Positions 37,037 to 47,921 of a stretch of DNA of 64,000 nt are shown here, piece by piece. The translations under genes were made by a program, and so were the position numbers. Source of the stretch: Clitoria ternatea (lineage: Eukaryota; Streptophyta; Magnoliopsida; Fabales; Fabaceae); assembly GCA_037962975.1 (NCBI GenBank), contig CM075669.1:117072501-117136500 (forward strand), read 5' to 3'. Each line of letters opens with the position of its first letter. The stretch's first letter is position 1. The notes under the pieces are model-generated. The model was not told the origin of the DNA. It ran no database searches and was given only the letters and a program-made list of their open reading frames with translations.

Positions 37037-38734
37037 TGATAAGTGTTTTGCTTATATTGAGTTTGCTGAAAGAGAATCAAGTTTGTATAATATGAACTCA
37101 ATGAAATGGATGTGCCAAGTTTAAACACAGAAGTTGTAATATAGTATAGTTGTCGTTCCACTGAGGAGGTGCTAGAATGAAGATCTTAGTTTGAATTGAT
37201 TAGGCAGAAAGTTTTAGTTTTGATTTGTTGTGAATGTTGCTGAATGAAAAACAGTAAGTAACAAAATAACAGAGGATAGCACTTTGCAAAATATAACAGT
37301 AAATGATGTTGGAAAAATCAGTTTTATAAAACAGGGATTGGCTTCATCACATCTTCACCTCTGTAAGCTGCATAAGTTTCCATATAAGTAAATCGAAAAG
37401 ATAAGTTCTACGTCACAATCAAAGTCATTTGCATCGATCCCTCGACTACAAAATTCATAAGAATGATTTCCAAACCGCTGATCCCTCAGTCACTTTGGAA
37501 ACCATTCCAGCATTATCGATCGATTGTTTTGACGTTTGTTGCGTTAGACGCCATCCCTGGCTACCTACTCACAACAAGCATTTCTTTCAGGGTCTGCTTT
37601 CAAAAGTCACTTCCCAGCATACTCAAGAAAACTTAGAACAAGAAAATAGTGATCAAGTACTTTCAGGCATTAAATGCAGAAGGAAATACAGAAACTTTAT
37701 CAAATCTCATTACTCAATGAAAACTTACGACAGCATTACTTCAGTGTTGAATGGATTACAGCCAATCCCATAAGGGAAATTAGTTACTCATGCCTTGCAT
37801 TTTCACTATCAACAGAGTGAATACAGAAAATGGAAAGTGTGAATGAAAATACAGAGGATGAAATGATGTATCATATGATGTTGGGTCCTCGATGATGATG
37901 ATGCCCTGTTTGCAGCTTGCTTTATAGGAGTTTTTGGCTTAGCTTCTCTTACCCACTTGCGTAGAACCCATGCGGCATCTTTCAGAGACTGGTGGAAACA
38001 GCAGAAAGTGGATGAGTTTGCATCGCATTACGGGTGAATAAAGAATTAAGAAGCCCACGCTGTGTGAGTCACGCTTGAGCTTGATGGTCACGCTCAAGCG
38101 TGAAGGGTTCTGAAGCTTTTTGATAGTCTTGCGCTTGAGCTTCCTTGTCCACGCTTAAGCGTGGTTCCTTTGTTCAGCATATGCTTGATCCTTCGCTTCA
38201 AGCTGGGCATGTCACGCTTTGAGCGAGCTCCTCTATCCCAACATATGTACTCCACGCTCAAGCCACGCTCAAGCGGGATCGAGGTCACGCCCAAGCGGCT
38301 CCTTCCCACGCTTAAGCGTGAGATGACCCTGATGCTATCCCTGCTTCCAATTCAGTCACGCCTGAGCTCCATGTTGCCACGCTTGAGCGTCAGTCATGCA
38401 TGAAGTCACGCTTGAGCGAGCTCGGGCTCACGCTCAAGCGTGAGAGCCTGTTGGTGTGTTCCTCATCATTTCACTTGGGTGCATGGGCAACGTAGGCTTT
38501 TGTTTCCTCCACGCTCAAGCGTGTAGTGTATCACGCTCAAGTGTCCTTGCTTGATGCTCTTTGTTTCTTCAAAGCTTTTGACAATTTGTTCACTGATTTT
38601 CAAATTTCAAGCTTCTTTTCTTAATACTCCTTTTATAATCAAAATCATGCTCAATTATTTATCAACTTTGTTAAGTTATTCAAAAAATGGGTCTAATTGA
38701 GTCATGAATTTAATCATAAAATAAGCACTCATCA
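37037..38734 (-). repeat. 5' LTR of the Athila element
   Basis: 1698 bp, same length as its partner. The minus-strand TATAAAG promoter box is at 37,920-37,926 and the upstream palindrome cluster at 38,069-38,546. Differences from the other LTR are single substitutions, six of the eight within about the first 375 bp on the plus strand. Confidence 0.95.
37920..37926 (-). promoter_or_regulatory. TATA box of the Athila 5' LTR
   Basis: Minus-strand CTATAAAGC is the best TATA match in the LTR, with the palindrome cluster upstream. The offset within the LTR is the same in both copies. Confidence 0.6.
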
Positions 38735-38739
38735 TCTGG

Positions 38740-39371
38740 CCCGAATGGGCCTTGTCATCTTCTTCGAAAATCCTGCATTTATTCACCAGCACTGGAAAGC
38801 TTCTAATTTCCTGATATCTACAGGCTCTTTTAATGTCCGATCATAGTCCGTTCTAGAATTTGAGGCATTTAGAACTCTCAGTCCCGGGTTGTTGGAAGGG
38901 CGGATAAAATAGACACAGCTCTTCAAATCTGGCTGCGTATTCCTCTACAGACATGGAACCCTGTTCCAGTTCCATAAATTCCAGTTCCTTCTGACTCCTC
39001 ACAGTGTCGGGGAAATATTTTTCTAGGAAGCACGTTTTGAAATTTTCCCAGGTCAGCTGGGTGTCAGCATCAACCAGTCGGTTTCTGGCGATCTTCCACC
39101 AGTTTTCTACTTCGTCCCGCAACATGTACACTGCGCACTCCACCTTCTGGGCCTCGATACAGTGAAGGCCCCCAAAAATCCTCTCTAACTCTTGAATCCA
39201 CTTGTAAGCTGCCTCGGGGTTAAGTCCCCCTTGAAACTCACTCGGCTTCCTCTTTAGGAAGCGATCCAATACTTGGCCATCTTCAGCTCGAGGCTGGCCC
39301 TGCCTCTCAAACACGTCAGCAAAACGTTGGAATGCCACGGCTATGGCTTCCAGGCTTTGACGATTCGCCAT
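38740..39371 (-). pseudogene. Tekay gag, N-terminal part, broken by stops and the Athila insertion
   Basis: Starts at the ATG 39,371 (MANRQSL). 172 codons run to a TAG at 38,853-38,855. The same frame continues past a TGA at 38,841-38,843 and remains open, with gag-like text (RYQEIRSFPVLVNKC), to the Athila target duplication. It holds the gag core: EAAYKWIQELERIF, AVYMLRDEVENWW and FLEKYFPDTVR (residues about 55-145). The insertion therefore split gag between its core and its zinc knuckles (25,701-25,998). Confidence 0.92.
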
Positions 39372-39650
39372 TACTTATCCTGAAATTAACACCCCTTCAA
39401 GGATAAGTATACAAGTTACTCACTACCGATCGGATCTCATCCCAACATTCAATAACTAAAGCATATTTTACCATTCCTATATATCACATAATTAATCGGA
39501 CCAGGAGGGGAATAATCTCCTATCCTCAATTCAATATTTCAACATCGTTCATGTTCAACAGAATATCACAATAATCATGACCACTCGGTCATAATGCACA
39601 CAACCGCTTACACTCGGTAAGCATACCTTGGCCTTGGACCTTTTAGGTCT

Positions 39651-39662
39651 GCTCTGATACAA
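39651..39662 (-). other. Primer binding site, tRNA-iMet type (Tekay)
   Basis: Minus-strand TTGTATCAGAGC, a few bases inside the 5' LTR, differs at one base from the tRNA-iMet site TGGTATCAGAGC. The 39,372-39,650 stretch between it and gag is the leader, without other features. Confidence 0.75.
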
Positions 39663-39665
39663 AAA

Positions 39666-41973
39666 TGTAACACCCAAATTTTAATAAATAGATAAAACCC
39701 GAAACAGGGGAAATTTTTCCCAAAAACCGAGCCACAAAGAGAATGGAAGGCAAGGAAAGAAAAGCCACTCGTGAAACCACCCAGCGGAAGACACCCAAGC
39801 CGACCCAAAAGGAATCAGCGAAATACAACGGAAGCCCAACAACACTCAAGCGAGCCCAATAGAAACAACGTCCACTCTCTCAAGCGAGATCCGACTCCGC
39901 TTGGGCGAGACAGCTCAATTCGCTCGGGTGAGGACTCAATCGCTTGGGCGAAACCACACAAAAGCCTTCCATCAAAACCACACTCGCTGGAGCGAATCCC
40001 ACATTCGCTGAAGCGAGAAGCCACACTCGGTATTTGATCACTCGGTATCAAGACAACCATTCACTCGGAGTCAGGGGTTTCAATCGCTCAGAAATAACCC
40101 CAACACATATACTACCCATAACTTAGTTCCATTTTTACCTAAGGTCGTATTAATCTCCCACGCTCGGAAGTACATATATAGGCATATCACTCAGATTTCA
40201 CACGCAACATAGAATAGACATACAGTACGACATAATTATATATATATAGGAGTGTATATAGATAATTACAAACACATTGTCATACTCTCAACCTGAGAGG
40301 GTTCAAATTCTAATTTAAGAGACTAAGATCAAAATACGAGCCGGCCAAGGCTTAACCAAAACCTTATACACAATATCTACATATATATAGATATTCCATA
40401 GGGCACAAGCATTCCACTCAGCGTACAGCTTCACCTTCACTCGTTGCTCCAGGAGATATTCACTGAAAGATTATAGCCACAGTAGGGGTGAGCTTTTACA
40501 CATAAAATGACAGTTAGTGACTCGGCATCAGCATCAATACTTACACTCATGTTCACTCGGGTTGCATTCAATTTGGATTTCCGCCATGCAGAATATGATA
40601 CTTACAAAGACATACGTTTACATACATATTACGTGAAGTTCATTTTCATTCGTACAAAAACATGCATCAACTCATTCAGAATTTACTCGTATCACTCCGA
40701 GCCATACCACTCATACTATACTAATCAACATTGCATCTACATGCATGCCTGCGGATCCGACTTAGGCAATGATTTTCAGTTACAGGTTCCCTTACTGGCC
40801 TCTCGTCCATTAGCCCTTCCCGCGTGGTACCGGCCTCCCATTGACGTCTCGAGACTTAACTCTAGCTCCTACGGCTACCACGAGCTCTCACAGGATCTAG
40901 CCAAGGGTCTGTAGCTGGAGATCATTTCTTTGGGGCTCCTGACCTTCCACGGGTCACCCCGTTCCTGTACATGCAGTCTATGTGCTTAAACAACGAGCAT
41001 CCTCAATTATCTGACTCATTCCTCATAACCATTAGCGTTATAACCAATCTAACATATTTCCTATATTCAATCGTCCTTCGCACCAGCATACACAGCACTC
41101 GAACGGTTCATGTTTACAACATCTCAAATGAAATCAGCCAACAGTCACACATACGTATCCTCTCGGTATTAACAGTAATAAGAACATGCATCACATGCGT
41201 TTATGTATAACTAACTATCAGAATTCAGCACAACAACCCTGAATACATGCATACGAATGTATAACCATAATCAGGACTCTGCTATCACACACATGGCACT
41301 CAAGGATTCACAATCATACATTGCACACAGTCATTACAGACACTTCATACACACGCAAAACAATACGTTCATCCGGTACCGTCCATAAACCATGCATTTA
41401 ACATGCAAGTGCCCCCTACCTTCTGAAGGGACTCGAGAAGCTCTTCTGTTTTCCGACGTTTGGTCTGATGCTCTGTCTGCCTCATTCAGTCCCCTTCGCA
41501 CAGTCGTACTCTGCAATCGGCTCGGGGATAGGAAGTTGTTCTTCCTCTGCTTTGATGATCTTCCTTCACCAACCGAAGGAGACTCTGACTTTTCTGCCGC
41601 ACCGTCGTCATGGGTTTCCAGAAATAGAGAACAAGGATAGGGGAGAAGTGAAGAGGATGTAGAATGAAGAAGAAAAGAAAAGAGAGGACGAAGCAGTGGA
41701 GAAAGATGAATAACCACAGTGGCACAGGGCATATATATATGCATGCGAAGAGAAGGAGAGTGGGGTGGGAGAGCGTGAATCGCAGCCCCACTCACGTGAC
41801 CCGTCAATCATAAGTAGCCAACCATTAACGATTAAGCATAATTAATCTGCCATTATTTCTTAAGTTAGACTAATTAAGTTGATTATAATTAACAAATAAT
41901 TTTCTACTTTGAAATTATAATTTTAATGGTTTTAATTTCATTCGGTATTTAATTTCAAAATTGGGATGTTACA
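39666..41973 (-). repeat. 5' LTR of the Tekay element
   Basis: 2308 bp. Same blocks as the left LTR: CGCTTGAGCG-type cluster at 39,846-40,090, a shorter TA run near 40,236, a CGCGTGGTAC block near 40,820 and a promoter-like AT run near 41,732. Roughly 4% by-eye difference in the first 400 bp. Confidence 0.92.
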
Positions 41974-41978
41974 AACAC

Positions 41979-43270
41979 CACACTACAAAATTCAAAATAC
42001 CACATTTGATCATCAAATTTCTTCTTCTTCCTTCACCAAACAGCAACATTTTCTTCACCATCCCACCACCAAAATCATATTAAACCATCATCCTTCAAGG
42101 CATTCATCTTTTTCTTCCTTGATGAAACAATCTATGGTGACTTGGAAGCAAAAGTTTTGGAGTATTTGCCACCTTTCTTGAGCACAAAATTAAGTGGTAA
42201 GAGTGGAGTACCTTGCTTAACTAGTCCATAAAATTATACATGCATGGTGAAGTATAAGTGTCCCTTAACACTTATACTTTGATATCTCCTTAAAAATCTT
42301 AGCTTATATGGTTTAGATCTTGAAAAATCTTTGTGAAAATGTAGATCTTTAAAGAGATATCATGGTTGCACCATAGATTTAATTAATTCTTTAAAGTTTG
42401 AAATTTTGATGATAAGTTTCTAATTTGGATTTTATTGTTGCAAATTTTTTAGTTATATCTAAATGCATGTGATAAATTGTTTAATTATGTGTTGCTTGGC
42501 TTAAATTGGTGACTTGTGATGTATGATTGGCCATTTTGATGTTGGGACTGTGAGACCTTACCCATTTGGGAAAACTAGAACAATGAGAGCTCCAGTCGCT
42601 CTAGTTGGGCAGGGGAGATAAGGGTGGCAGATTGAGAACATGATTGTTGAGATTGATGAGTGGAAGTTGGGCCCCATTGCATATTGGTATTGAATTATGA
42701 TTTATAATAATTGAATCTAACATATGCATAGCATGCCATCACTATATGACTAACCTTTTGATTGTCATTGATATTTATGTAAGTGAAGCTTTATATGTCT
42801 ATTCTAAGGTATACTGTATGTGATTCTCTCTGTAGTTTAAAATATTAAGCCATCCTTGTATGAATACTCTATGGGTTGAGAGCTTTGTACTCACCTCTTC
42901 TGTTGTTATGTATTATTTCTCCTTTTTTGTGATCATCAGTTGAAGGACAAGGTGAACGTGGGCAGAATTTGGACTACTTGCAATAAAGAATGCCAGTTAG
43001 AAGCGCCGACTGTGTATATTTCTGTTTGTGTCGAGATCATTGTAGATCTCAATATTTTATTTATGTTGTTATTTTATAGTAGTTGTTCGGAGCCTGTGAG
43101 CTCCGTACTCTTTTAAGTACACTTATGTTTAAAAGAATCGATCTATATAATGTATTTATTTTAAAATCGTGTGCTGATGATCACAAAAAAAACTCCTATT
43201 TTTAGTGACTTCTTAATTAAGTAGGACGTTCCAGTGTGGGAATTTGTCCTAGTTAATCGAGGATGTCACA
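41979..43270. other. Right part of the probable gypsy solo LTR
   Basis: Non-coding. It carries TTGTACTCACCTCTTCTG near 42,885 and a GAGCCTGTGAGCTC inverted repeat near 43,091, and ends GGATGTCACA. Confidence 0.5.
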
Positions 43271-44803
43271 TGTAGGCTGTATTTAAAATTAAATAAACAA
43301 ATCTAAGACCATAACCATTCATGGCTGGACGTGTTAATTAATAAATTAATACAGTGATCAATTGTATTCAAAATAAAATAAATTTTAAAATATAAAATTA
43401 AACACACAGGGTCATAAAGGAAAACTACGCAAAGAAGTTTGGTGGTTCCGTTGACCATTCAATGGACAACGTCAAGGGCAGGCTACCCTTTGTAGGGTCC
43501 CGAGTGGCGTTCCAACTCAAAAATTTAGTATTGTAATCAGGTTAGTTCCCAAGAAAGAGAGGTGGGTCTGGTGTGACCGCTTAAGTACCAAGTTTTTCCT
43601 AGCCAAAACATCCCATTGACCATTAACAGCTCAAAATATTTGGTTAGGATTTCAAACAATTTGAATCCTAATTTTAAGTTTCAACTCTCGAATCCAAAAT
43701 TTTAGAAAGGCCAAGGTTTAACTTTTAAACCTTATCTTTTAACCTCAACCACTATCCTAAAATAAGAATAGTCAAAGTTTAACTTTTAAAACTTGTCTCT
43801 AGTGTCTCAACAATCATCCTATTTTTAGGAACGATCAATGTTTAAATTTTAAACCTTATCTTTAGAGTTCAAGATATTTTATTCTGAATCATATTAAATT
43901 TGATAAAGATCTTTTCTTTAATTTGCAACTTTTACAAATCCTATTAAATTTATTAAGGATTAAATATTTGATTTTAAAAATTATTAAATTTAATAAAAAT
44001 CTTATCTTCTATTTGTAACAATTACAAATCATATTAAATTCAATAAATAAGAATCAATTTGTAACTCCTACAAATCACATTAATTTTAAAAAGATCACAT
44101 ATGATGCAAATCCTATTAAAATTAATAAGAATAAATTATTTAAATTTGTAACTCTTACAAACTTTAAATTTAACAAACATTTAAAATTTGGTTTGTAACT
44201 TTTACAAATTGATTTTTAAATATAACATTAAAATCAAATATTTAATTTGTAACATTTACAAATAAATAAAATACCATGGCTAGGTTTCAACTTTTGAATC
44301 CTAGTTTTCATTACGGCTAGGGTTTAACTCTTAAAATTTCTAAACACAATCTCGCATGAACAATTCATATTAGAAAAAGAAATCATATATAGACATGCAT
44401 TGCATACAACCTTTGGTTTTAATTTAATTAAATGAACATAAAATTATGCTTTATAATTAGCACACATACAAAACAATCACCATTGCAACATACAACGTGT
44501 TCATATAATAAAGCACACCCAAAGAAAACATGTTCTTTAATTAAAATGTTGAGAAAAGCAATCAATATACACAAAACAAAATTAACTTGATACTAGCTTT
44601 CAAAAAGGTGTAACCTTTGCAACATATCTCATAAAAATATGCACCCTTTACATGATATCTCATTAAAAATAACTTTTGCATCATATCAAATAAAAGATGC
44701 AACCTTTACAAAAAGCTTCAACCTTTACAATTCTTTTTGTAAAAGAAAATGTTTTTACATGTTCTTTAAACAAACATTTGCCCAAAACACGGTTTTACAA
44801 CCA
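43271..44803 (-). other. Leader and 5' internal region of the copia element
   Basis: AT-rich, no open frame of note. It lies between the nested solo LTR and the primer site of the copia element. It contains the inverted-repeat family listed separately. Confidence 0.5.
43915..44265. repeat. Cluster of TTTGTAAC...TTACAAAT inverted repeats
   Basis: Six copies of the form TTTGTAAC, 2-6 bases, TACAAA(T/C) lie near 43,922, 44,013, 44,050, 44,138, 44,191 and 44,241. Arms of 6-7 bases can pair. The intervening text repeats TATTAAATTTAATAA-like words. This is a third short-palindrome family, unrelated in sequence to those of the gypsy elements and the Sirevirus. Confidence 0.75.
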
Positions 44804-44816
44804 GGCTCTAATACCA
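44804..44816 (-). other. Primer binding site, tRNA-iMet type (copia element)
   Basis: Minus-strand TGGTATTAGAGCC, one base inside the LTR edge. It differs at one position from the usual tRNA-iMet site and fixes the element's orientation. Confidence 0.85.
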
Positions 44817-44817
44817 C

Positions 44818-46098
44818 TATCAGGGAATCCCTAGTACATAAGAAGCGGAAATACAAGAATTCTCATTGGACTTGAAAAACTGTGTTTCAAAGCATAATAC
44901 AAACATTAACTTTATTAAGAGTTTTAGGATTACCTATTGAAGAAAGATGAAGCAGTCCTAGTCTCGTCCTTTAGAAGTCCACACGAGTACTCCTACCAGA
45001 AATGCTACACCTTGCAAATGCTTGTTTAACAACGTGTAGCTTTTGCAACTTTCATGTATTTTGTGTCTCTTTTGGTGTGAACCGCCTATGAGCATCTTAT
45101 GCTCTATTTATAGACTTAGATTTAACCTAATTTGTTCTCTCTAAAGAGTAGGCTCCTTACCCATTCTAAATGAGTTAGGCCCAATAGTTTTATTATAGTC
45201 TAACTAAAATAAAAGCTTTTTTGATGGGCTTACTCTATGTATGTGACCCTATAGGTAAAATACTCGGTCATATTAATAATAAACTATTTTATTAATAATA
45301 TCAAATAAGAGCGGCATCTAGCAATGCATTATTATGTCTAAATGTTATTTAATATCAACATAGCCTATAAGTGATAATTATTTTATATGTTTGTTCCTTT
45401 TGTCATGATATCCTAATTGGGCCCAAGGCATGGTCGCGTCATCCTTGTACGACCTAATTTATTTTGCTTGATACAGGAGTAGACTTTATCCAAATAAATA
45501 TCCAATATTTATTCTTTTTAACATGTTCATGTATTTCCTTAGTCTCACTCCATCAAGTGGCCTATATATATATATCACTTCTGTCACATAGGAGAGACAA
45601 ATCTTATCTACATCACTTATATCCCTCTGCATAATTTATTCATTCCTAATCATAACCTTTATAGTCCTCTTGTTACAGAAGACGTTTGATTGTATTAAAA
45701 CAACAAAATTATTATATAGGAATCGTAGTGACTTCAGGTCGAAGGACTACATATACCATTATCAGATTGAGAATCGTTTATGACATTCATGTAATGATCC
45801 ATGCAACATTCTCATGGTGGGTCTATCTAGTACATCATTACTCTTAATGTGTACCCATATGAAGACTTGATATCATCTAAATCTATGATCTATGAGATCA
45901 GATCATTAGTATGCTCACATACTAGTCTTAATGTATTTACATGTCCCCATATAAATACTTAACTAGGGACATTTTAGGAATAACTTTCATATGACATATT
46001 ACTCCAAGAATAGATAAAGGTTAGTAAACTATTTAACAAAAATATGCCTTATTCAAATTGATGCGTCCTATATAGGCTCTTAGTGCATATTTCTAACA
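44818..46098 (-). repeat. 5' LTR of the degraded copia element
   Basis: 1281 bp, opening TGTTAGAAATATGCACTAAG on the minus strand. TATAAATA at 45,105-45,112 (minus). It holds about 19 bp more than its partner at 45,763-45,781. Confidence 0.85.
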
Positions 46099-47921
46099 GG
46101 GACGTCATTGTTGAGCTTCAAAGGATAGGATGGTTTAAGTTCTGTATGGACATACAACCATACTCACCCTCCATGGTGCTTGAGTTTTCGAAGTTTGCTC
46201 AGGTCAACAAGAACCACTTCATTGTTTACGGAACTTTTAAGGGTAGAAGGGTGAAAGTTCAAAAGACGTCATCACCACTGTCTATGATTGCACCAATGAA
46301 GGAATAGTGTATGTTGATAACTATAAAGGTACCATAGTTTTTGTGTCTAAGATGAACCAAACTCTCTATAGGAAGACCAGTCCTTCTAGCAAGACCTCTG
46401 GGTCTCTGCTTCCTAAAGTTAAGATGCTTTACCTATTGATGAGGCATGTTTTTTGTCCAAAGAAAAGTGCCAAGGAAACCGGCACCAAGTTGGACCGATT
46501 TTACATGTTCAACGTGATGATGAAGTAGAAAGTGAACCTGCCAAATGTCATCATAATGTACATGATCTCCTCCCTAGGGAAGAACCAGAAGAAAATTCCT
46601 TACCCTACCATTCTAAGCAATATCTTTGCTTTTGAGAATATCTCTATGGGTATTCTCTAGGATCTGAGGGTTTGTGCTTGTCTCATACCAAGCTTGCCCC
46701 ATTGTCCTTGTTGCTTACCCCAAAGACGTAGTTTGCCAATGTTAAAAAGTCTGGTGTAAAGAGGAAAGTTATGGTTGACCCAGTCCAACCCAAGGAGGTT
46801 ATGAAGAAGGTAAGATCTGACAGTCTAACCCAAAGCTTCAGACTCTCCTATGATGGTTGTTCCTCTCCAAGGTGCCCCCTTTACAGCCTTGGTCTGTATT
46901 GTTCCACTTAATGCTGTTGTGGAAACCATTGAGTCTATAGACTTGGATGGCAACAAGCCTATAGGGGATAGACTGAAGGCTCTGTCTGCTCCTCCTGTCC
47001 AAACCCCATCAGAAAGACATGGTGATGTCAAACATATCAAAATTGAGTATGACATATTCATCACCAAAAAGAAGCTATCTCAGTTCATTGAGAAATACAA
47101 TAAGAAGTATCCTCTGGTCAACACCTCAAGGTGGTCTGCTTATGACTGGAAAGAAAAGTATTGATTCATTGCCAGATAACATCAGGAGAAGATGGCAAAG
47201 AAGGATCAAAAAGAGCAACAGAAGAAGCAATTTGTGTCTAAGTCTACTACACCTTCACCCTCCCCAGACTCTAGCTCTGATAAATCCCCTTCACCGCCTT
47301 TCCTTGCTTTACCCCCTTCTCAAGCTTCTCAAACCCCTCAGTATGACTCTATTATTCCTCTTCTCTTAGTCTTTTCCACCAACAAAAGAGAAACCCTTTC
47401 TTTCTCCCAGACCTTACAAAACCAACCCCCAAATTATATAAACCAAACACCCTTCTAGACCGTATACATTTCATTCCCCTGGTCACCTTAAAAAGTTATT
47501 TCCAACCCTTCCTCAACCTCTCTTACCTCCTCCCAAACCTCATGGGGCTATCAGACTCAATTTGGTTACCCCTGGATTAAAGCACCTTGTTCTTAACAAG
47601 GATGTTGTGAAAAAGATAACAATCTTTGACAATCCTAGGTTTGCGCCTCCCTTTCCAGCAGAAGAAGCCCTAGCCAATCCCCTTATGTCCTTAGTAGATG
47701 ATCCAATCATGATCTACCATCTGTGTCTGGAGCAGCAGAAGATTATCTCTGATCAACCCCAGGTTCAGTTCTCTTCCATACATCATCTTTCTGGTCTCCT
47801 AAAGCCAAGCATGAAGATATGGGTAGCTCCTTACATACTCTCTCCTCCTTTAAGGTTCTTTTTAAAAGAAAGGGAAAAGAGTCCCCAGCTTAGAAAGTAT
47901 GGTCCTCCTCCACCACCTTAG
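46099..47921 (+). pseudogene. Envelope-position ORF of old Sirevirus-like element, 3' piece
   Basis: Several frames continue one decayed protein: IGWFKFCMDIQPYSPSMVLEF (46,110-46,190), a shifted frame with LLPKVKMLYLLMRHVFCPKK and LDRFYMFNVMMK (46,400-46,528), then a stop and KVNLPNVIIMYM. The order matches the third ORFs at 62,058-62,831 and 28,973-30,276 (a Y-P-V-F block, then LL...V..P, then L..W/F, then V.W..VI). Later frames (46,850-47,164; 47,192-47,458; 47,562-47,921) are Ser/Pro-rich and charged, plausible C-terminal parts. Function unknown; it is broken by stops and frameshifts. Confidence 0.65.

Larger units (their letters stand above)
25999..38734 (-). mobile_element. Athila-type Ty3/gypsy retrotransposon, 12.7 kb
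   Basis: LTRs of exactly 1698 bp (25,999-27,696 and 37,037-38,734) differ at 8 positions by my count, with no gaps. TCTGG flanks the element perfectly (25,994-25,998 and 38,735-38,739). It has a tRNA-Asp-type primer site, gag, pol, a long spacer, a third ORF and a polypurine tract. DLGASINLMP in protease, a FMDD reverse transcriptase and the third ORF are Athila marks. It sits inside the gag gene of the Tekay element and is the youngest layer of the stack. Gag-pol holds two in-frame stops and the third ORF one frameshift, so this copy is probably not autonomous. Confidence 0.95.
19851..41973 (-). mobile_element. Tekay/Del-type chromovirus (Ty3/gypsy), interrupted by an Athila element
   Basis: LTRs at 19,851-22,163 and 39,666-41,973 start TGTAACACCC and end GATGTTACA. 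The flanks AACAC (19,846-19,850 and 41,974-41,978) are a perfect target duplication. Gag, protease, reverse transcriptase, RNase H, integrase and a C-terminal chromodomain-like segment occur in that order on the minus strand, the gypsy order. The chromodomain marks the chromovirus branch. Without the 12.7-kb insert the element is about 9.4 kb. In the first 400 bases the LTRs differ at about 17 positions. About ten stops and a frameshift make it inactive. Confidence 0.92.
18498..43270. mobile_element. Probable Ty3/gypsy solo LTR split by the Tekay element
   Basis: TGTAATAGCCC at 18,498 and TGTAACTCCCC at 18,790 are both plausible LTR starts. GGATGTCACA at 43,270 is a plausible end. The parts outside the Tekay insertion hold LTR-like marks, such as TTGTACTCACCTCTTCTG near 42,885 in the position where Tekay-type LTRs carry similar text. 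Length without the insertion is about 2.4 or 2.6 kb. The flanks do not give a clear duplication: CATAG (18,493-18,497) and TGTAG (43,271-43,275) share 3 of 5 bases, and AACTA before 18,790 shares none. The 18,498-18,790 part may be a separate fragment. Confidence 0.5.
13404..46098 (-). mobile_element. Degraded Ty1/copia element carrying a nested stack
   Basis: Paired LTRs at 13,404-14,664 and 44,818-46,098 are in the same orientation. A polypurine tract lies beside the left LTR and a tRNA-iMet primer site beside the right one, so the element reads on the minus strand. Flanks are GAGAC and GGGAC (one mismatch). In the first 320 aligned bases of the LTRs I count about 33 differences, roughly 10%, so it is old. 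Its own internal sequence survives at 14,665-18,497 and 43,271-44,817. The centre is filled by a gypsy solo LTR, a Tekay element and an Athila element. Its coding region is nearly unrecognisable. Confidence 0.85.

Noticed and set aside
46850..47164. Possible host gene (104-codon frame)
   Set aside because: Position, frame pattern and neighbours fit the C-terminal part of the decayed third ORF of the outer Sirevirus-like element.
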